Shown here piece after piece: positions 61,437 to 64,000 of a stretch of 64,000 nucleotides of DNA (its first letter is position 1; every line of letters begins with the position of its first letter). The notes beneath the pieces were generated by a model, which was given only the letters and a program-made list of their open reading frames with translations, was not told the origin of the DNA and ran no database searches. Origin of the DNA: Catelliglobosispora koreensis DSM 44566 (GTDB lineage Bacteria > Actinomycetota > Actinomycetes > Mycobacteriales > Micromonosporaceae); NCBI RefSeq assembly GCF_000379685.1, contig NZ_KB903283.1, positions 210,819 through 274,818 on the forward strand. Direction: 5' to 3'. The position numbers and the translations under genes are program-made.

Positions 61437-61814
61437 CTAGTCGCCCCAGCCGCTATCGCAGTTGGCTTCGTAAGTAACAGAACCGGTCTTGCCGCTGGCC
61501 GTCACGATGACGCTGTGAGTGCCGCTGAACCACCCGTAGCCCACCGTCACCGTGCCCGCTCCGGATGCGTTCGTCATAAAGGACGACGGCGTGTTCAGGC
61601 CGCTGGGGTAGTCGGTTTTGGCGCTGTAAGACGTGTTCGGAAACCCCCCGCTTATGGCCACCTTCACGTAGGCGCCGGGATCGTCGCAGGCCACCTGAGC
61701 AGCGGTCAGCTGCCCGACCGGTGTGCTCGCCGAGCCCGCGTGCGCCGCGCCCGGCAGGGCGAAGGCCAGCAGCCCGAGCGCTGAAACGACAACCCCCGTT
61801 GCTTTGCGTACCAA
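61437..61814 (-). CDS. Small secreted protein, beta-sandwich-like
   Basis: This 125-residue protein has a signal peptide (TGVVVSALGLLAFALPGAAHA). The mature part of about 100 residues has two cysteines (AQVACDDPG and YEANCDSGWGD) and alternating beta strands (AYVKVAISGGFPNTSYSAKTDYPSG, TVTVGYGWFSGTHSVIVTASG), like a fibronectin/Ig-type domain. The TTG start at 61814 has AAAGGA seven bases upstream. No enzyme motif. It lies near the PL9-type gene on the same strand, but no functional link is visible. Confidence 0.75.
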   Translation of the reverse strand: MVRKATGVVVSALGLLAFALPGAAHAGSASTPVGQLTAAQVACDDPGAYVKVAISGGFPNTSYSAKTDYPSGLNTPSSFMTNASGAGTVTVGYGWFSGTHSVIVTASGKTGSVTYEANCDSGWGD

Positions 61815-62007
61815 TTTCAGTCCTTTCTCTGTGTCAGCTGCGGTGCTGCGGCAATGCTGACAGCAAAATCCACTTTGGCGGGTAGGTCCTGGACGATGCC
61901 GGACACTTCCGACCGCGAGAGAGGCGCAGAATCTTGGTTAGGGATGTCCGGACGCGGGAAGCGGCTCCGACGTCACCGGTGAAGGACCCACCACCGGACA
62001 GGAGAGC

Positions 62008-62385
62008 ATGATGAAGTACCTGATCTTGACCTACGCCTCGCAGAAGGACTACGACGCCATGGCGACGGGCGCGGCCGAGTTCGAACCCATGTACAAGTTC
62101 ATGGGCGAGTTCAACGCCGAACTGGCCGCCAGCGGTGAGCTCGTCGAGACCCGAGGGCTGGCCGCACCTGTGCACACCCGGCGCGTGCAGGGCTCGTTCG
62201 TGACCGATGGCCCTTACGCCGAGACACAGGAGGTGCTCGCCGGCTACTGGGTCGTCGAGTGCCCGAGCTTCGACCGGGCCACCGAGATCGCCGCCCGGCT
62301 AAACGATTGCCCGAACCCGGGCTTCACCAACCCTTACGCCGATGTGCGCCCGATCATCGAGTCGCACGAACAGCTGGAGGGATGA
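62008..62385 (+). CDS. YciI family (DGPF) protein
   Basis: This 125-residue protein is a YCII-domain member: MKYLILTYASQKDYDAM, then VTDGPYAETQEVLAGYWVVECPSFDRATEIAARLNDCP with the D-G-P-Y/F signature, and a conserved C-terminal PI-x-E. Paired YciI/ECF42-type sigma genes are common in actinomycetes, and this gene overlaps the sigma gene by ATGA. A second ATG at 62011 is equally possible. Biochemical role unknown. Confidence 0.9.
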   Translation: MMKYLILTYASQKDYDAMATGAAEFEPMYKFMGEFNAELAASGELVETRGLAAPVHTRRVQGSFVTDGPYAETQEVLAGYWVVECPSFDRATEIAARLNDCPNPGFTNPYADVRPIIESHEQLEG

Positions 62386-63578
62386 TCGGCGCGCCACGTG
62401 TTGAGGACCTGCTGCGCGAGTACGCGCCGCAGGTCCTCGGCGCGCTGGTGCGCCGCTACGGTCACTTCGACCTCGCCGAGGACGCCACACAGGAGGCCCT
62501 GCTCGCGGCGGCGATGCAATGGCGTTCGGCAGGTGTTCCCGACAATCCGCGCGGCTGGCTCATCGCTGTCGCCGCCCGCAAGCTGACCGACCTGCTCCGG
62601 GCCGACCAGGCACGCCGGCGCAGGGAAGACACGGTCATGCGCTGGCCCTCGCCCACCCAAGTGTCCGATCAGGACGACTCACTGATCCTGCTTACCATGT
62701 GCTGCCATCCCGCGCTCACCCCGGAATCGCGGATCGCGCTCACTCTGCGCGCTGTCGGAGGCTTGACCACAGCCGAAGTGGCGCGGGCGTTCCTGGTCCC
62801 CGAAGCGACGATGACGCGGCGGATCACCCGCGCCAAACAGACCATCAAGAACAGCGGCATACCGTTCACGATGCCTGCCGACGGTGACCTGTCAGCGGTT
62901 TGCCATGTGCTCTACCTCATTTTCAACGAGGGCTACTCGGCGACGTCGGGGCCATATCTGGCCCGTGCCGAACTGACCGCTGAGGCCATCCGGCTGACCA
63001 GGATGCTTTTTCGTTTGGTACCAGAGGAAACCGAGATCGCGGGACTGCTGGCCTTGATGCTGCTGACTGATGCGCGCAGACCTGCCCGCATGGGCCCTGA
63101 TGGCGGCCTGATTCCGATGGAGGCGCAGGACCGCACGCTATGGCACCGGCCGTCCATCGCGGAGGGAACGGCACTGATCACGGCGACGCTGCCGCGAGGC
63201 GTGCCCGGGCCCTATCAGCTCCAGGCCGCCATCGCCGCCGTTCACGATGAGGCGGCGACGTGGCAAGACACCGACTGGCCGCAGATCGTCGGGCTCTACG
63301 AACTGCTGCTGCGGCAGAGTGACAATCCGATGGTGGCACTCAACCATGCGGTGGCCGTGGGGATGGCGCGCGGGCCGCTGCCCGCCCTGGAGCTGATCGA
63401 GCCACTGCGCTCCACTTTGGACAGCGATCACCGGCTGCACGCGGTGCGGGGACACTTGCTGGAGATGGCCGGCTCGCCGGATCTGGCCAAAGCCGCCTAC
63501 CTCCGAGCGGCGGACCTAACTACCAGCCTGCCCCAGCGGCGCTATCTCCATCAGAAGGCCGTCGCTATCGGGGACTAA
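62382..63578 (+). CDS. ECF sigma factor with DUF6596/TPR-like C-terminus (ECF42 type)
   Basis: This 398-residue sigma factor has region 2 LLREYAPQVLGALVRRYGHFDLAEDATQEALLAAAMQW and region 4 LTPESRIALTLRAVGGLTTAEVARAFLVPEATMTRRITRAKQTI. A long helical DUF6596 C-terminal extension follows (GLLALMLLTDARRPARMGPDGG, LYELLLRQSDNPMVALNHAVAV). The ATG overlaps the YciI stop (ATGA). The extension contains TPR-like helices and replaces an anti-sigma factor in ECF42 proteins. Signal and regulon unknown; the DGPF partner is the usual target. Confidence 0.92.
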   Translation: MIGAPRVEDLLREYAPQVLGALVRRYGHFDLAEDATQEALLAAAMQWRSAGVPDNPRGWLIAVAARKLTDLLRADQARRRREDTVMRWPSPTQVSDQDDSLILLTMCCHPALTPESRIALTLRAVGGLTTAEVARAFLVPEATMTRRITRAKQTIKNSGIPFTMPADGDLSAVCHVLYLIFNEGYSATSGPYLARAELTAEAIRLTRMLFRLVPEETEIAGLLALMLLTDARRPARMGPDGGLIPMEAQDRTLWHRPSIAEGTALITATLPRGVPGPYQLQAAIAAVHDEAATWQDTDWPQIVGLYELLLRQSDNPMVALNHAVAVGMARGPLPALELIEPLRSTLDSDHRLHAVRGHLLEMAGSPDLAKAAYLRAADLTTSLPQRRYLHQKAVAIGD

Positions 63579-63706
63579 GTGTGGGACCCGCCCAACAGAT
63601 GTGGAGCGAACTCGTAGCGGGAGGCACGCGACAGCGCGCTTCTCACCTATGAGGCCCCACCGGACTTCTCCTCCGGCGACGTCGTGATCAACTGCGGAAA
63701 GGTTAC

Positions 63707-64000
63707 TCACGGTGGGTCTGGTGCGACGTGGTAGTGGCGTCCGCGTGGGCTGGTCCAGGTGAAGTGGCCGGGTGTTGTTTGGTGGAGTTGCCAGCCGCCG
63801 AAGTCTTTGGCGTGGTGGTGGTATTCGCATAGGGTGCCGAGGTTGTCGTGTTGGGTGGGGCCGCCGTCGGTGTGGCGGGTGGTGTGGTCGATTTGGGTTC
63901 GCAGGGCGGGGATGCGGCATCCTGGTGCGCGGCAGGTTCGGTCGCGTAGCCGGATCCACCGTGTGAGCGCAGTGTTGGCGAAGCGGTCGGTGGGGTTTTG
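63707..64000 (-). CDS. HNH endonuclease, DUF222/13E12-repeat family, 5' end outside window
   Basis: The frame is open from the right edge to the TGA at 63709-63707, 97 residues visible. It contains the HNH core: LTRWIRLRDRTCRAPGCRIPALRTQIDHTTRHTDGGPTQHDNLGTLCEYHHHAKDFGGW. This includes the paired cysteines (C-R-A-P-G-C), I-D-H, N-L and H-H-H-A-K, the pattern of the DUF222/13E12-repeat HNH proteins of actinomycetes. These occur in many copies and are related to mobile or selfish HNH elements. The N-terminal DUF222 part lies beyond the window. Activity is unproven. Confidence 0.88.
   Translation of the reverse strand, partial: QNPTDRFANTALTRWIRLRDRTCRAPGCRIPALRTQIDHTTRHTDGGPTQHDNLGTLCEYHHHAKDFGGWQLHQTTPGHFTWTSPRGRHYHVAPDPP

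Noticed and set aside
63579..63706. Possible short gene between the ECF42-like sigma factor and the HNH gene
   Set aside because: No frame with a ribosome site and natural composition; I see only spacer sequence.
1..64000. tRNA, rRNA, insertion sequence or prophage genes
   Set aside because: None recognised on reading both strands; no transposase, integrase or terminal inverted repeats seen.

Overview
The window is GC-rich actinomycete DNA. Frequent GTG starts, TGA stops, 4-base start/stop overlaps between consecutive genes, leaderless-looking starts, an FxSxx-COOH RiPP cassette and a DUF222/HNH (13E12-type) endonuclease at the right edge all fit the Actinomycetes. A Pseudonocardiales-like genome is my best guess, but the sequence alone does not fix the genus. 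About 50 genes are packed tightly. No gap between genes exceeds 300 bases. I saw no rRNA, tRNA, CRISPR array, insertion sequence or prophage.

Layout. 0-5.4 kb: a secreted PQQ-type sugar dehydrogenase (cut by the left edge), a DUF6891 protein, an F420-type (DDN) nitroreductase, a DUF3817 membrane protein and a 932-residue PcfJ-like protein. 5.4-10.7 kb: an ABC exporter (permease + ATPase) divergent from a NarL-type two-component system. 10.7-16.9 kb: DoxX, a secreted subtilase, a CmtR-like metal sensor with a cation-diffusion exporter and a methyltransferase, then a decayed ABC/two-component operon. 17-27.5 kb: secreted proteins, a CE1758/CE1759 monooxygenase-flavin reductase pair with its own MarR, an acyl-CoA dehydrogenase-like flavoprotein, a second two-component system, DoxX and a flavin monooxygenase. 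27.6-33.2 kb: a LuxR regulator broken by an amber codon, then an intact RR-HK-permease-ATPase operon that is the paralogue of the decayed one. 33.3-36.1 kb: a flavin split-barrel protein, a Tat-exported lactonase and an alpha/beta hydrolase.

36.1-44.7 kb is the most interesting stretch: a complete FxSxx-COOH cassette on the minus strand. In transcription order it is an 18-codon small ORF, fxsA (a 57-residue precursor ending F-N-S-A-M), fxsB (radical SAM/SPASM maturase with an HExxH domain), an AAC(3)-type acetyltransferase, fxsC (TIR-like) and fxsT (ParA-like P-loop + TIR-like + NB-ARC + TPR). Divergent from it is a membrane-anchored NACHT-HEAT protein of NLR-like architecture. The pairing of a cyclophane RiPP system with two STAND NTPases suggests a sensing or defence/signalling island. 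Its function is not known to me.

48.8-64 kb: a polytopic membrane protein, two secreted pectate-lyase-type enzymes (PL1 and PL9) that share an identical 14-base palindrome upstream, an RraA-family protein, three ECF sigma factor loci (SigE-like + PD40 membrane protein; ECF41/SigJ + DoxX; YciI + ECF42-like), a GNAT acetyltransferase, a metallophosphoesterase, an NB-ARC/TPR regulator and the partial HNH endonuclease.
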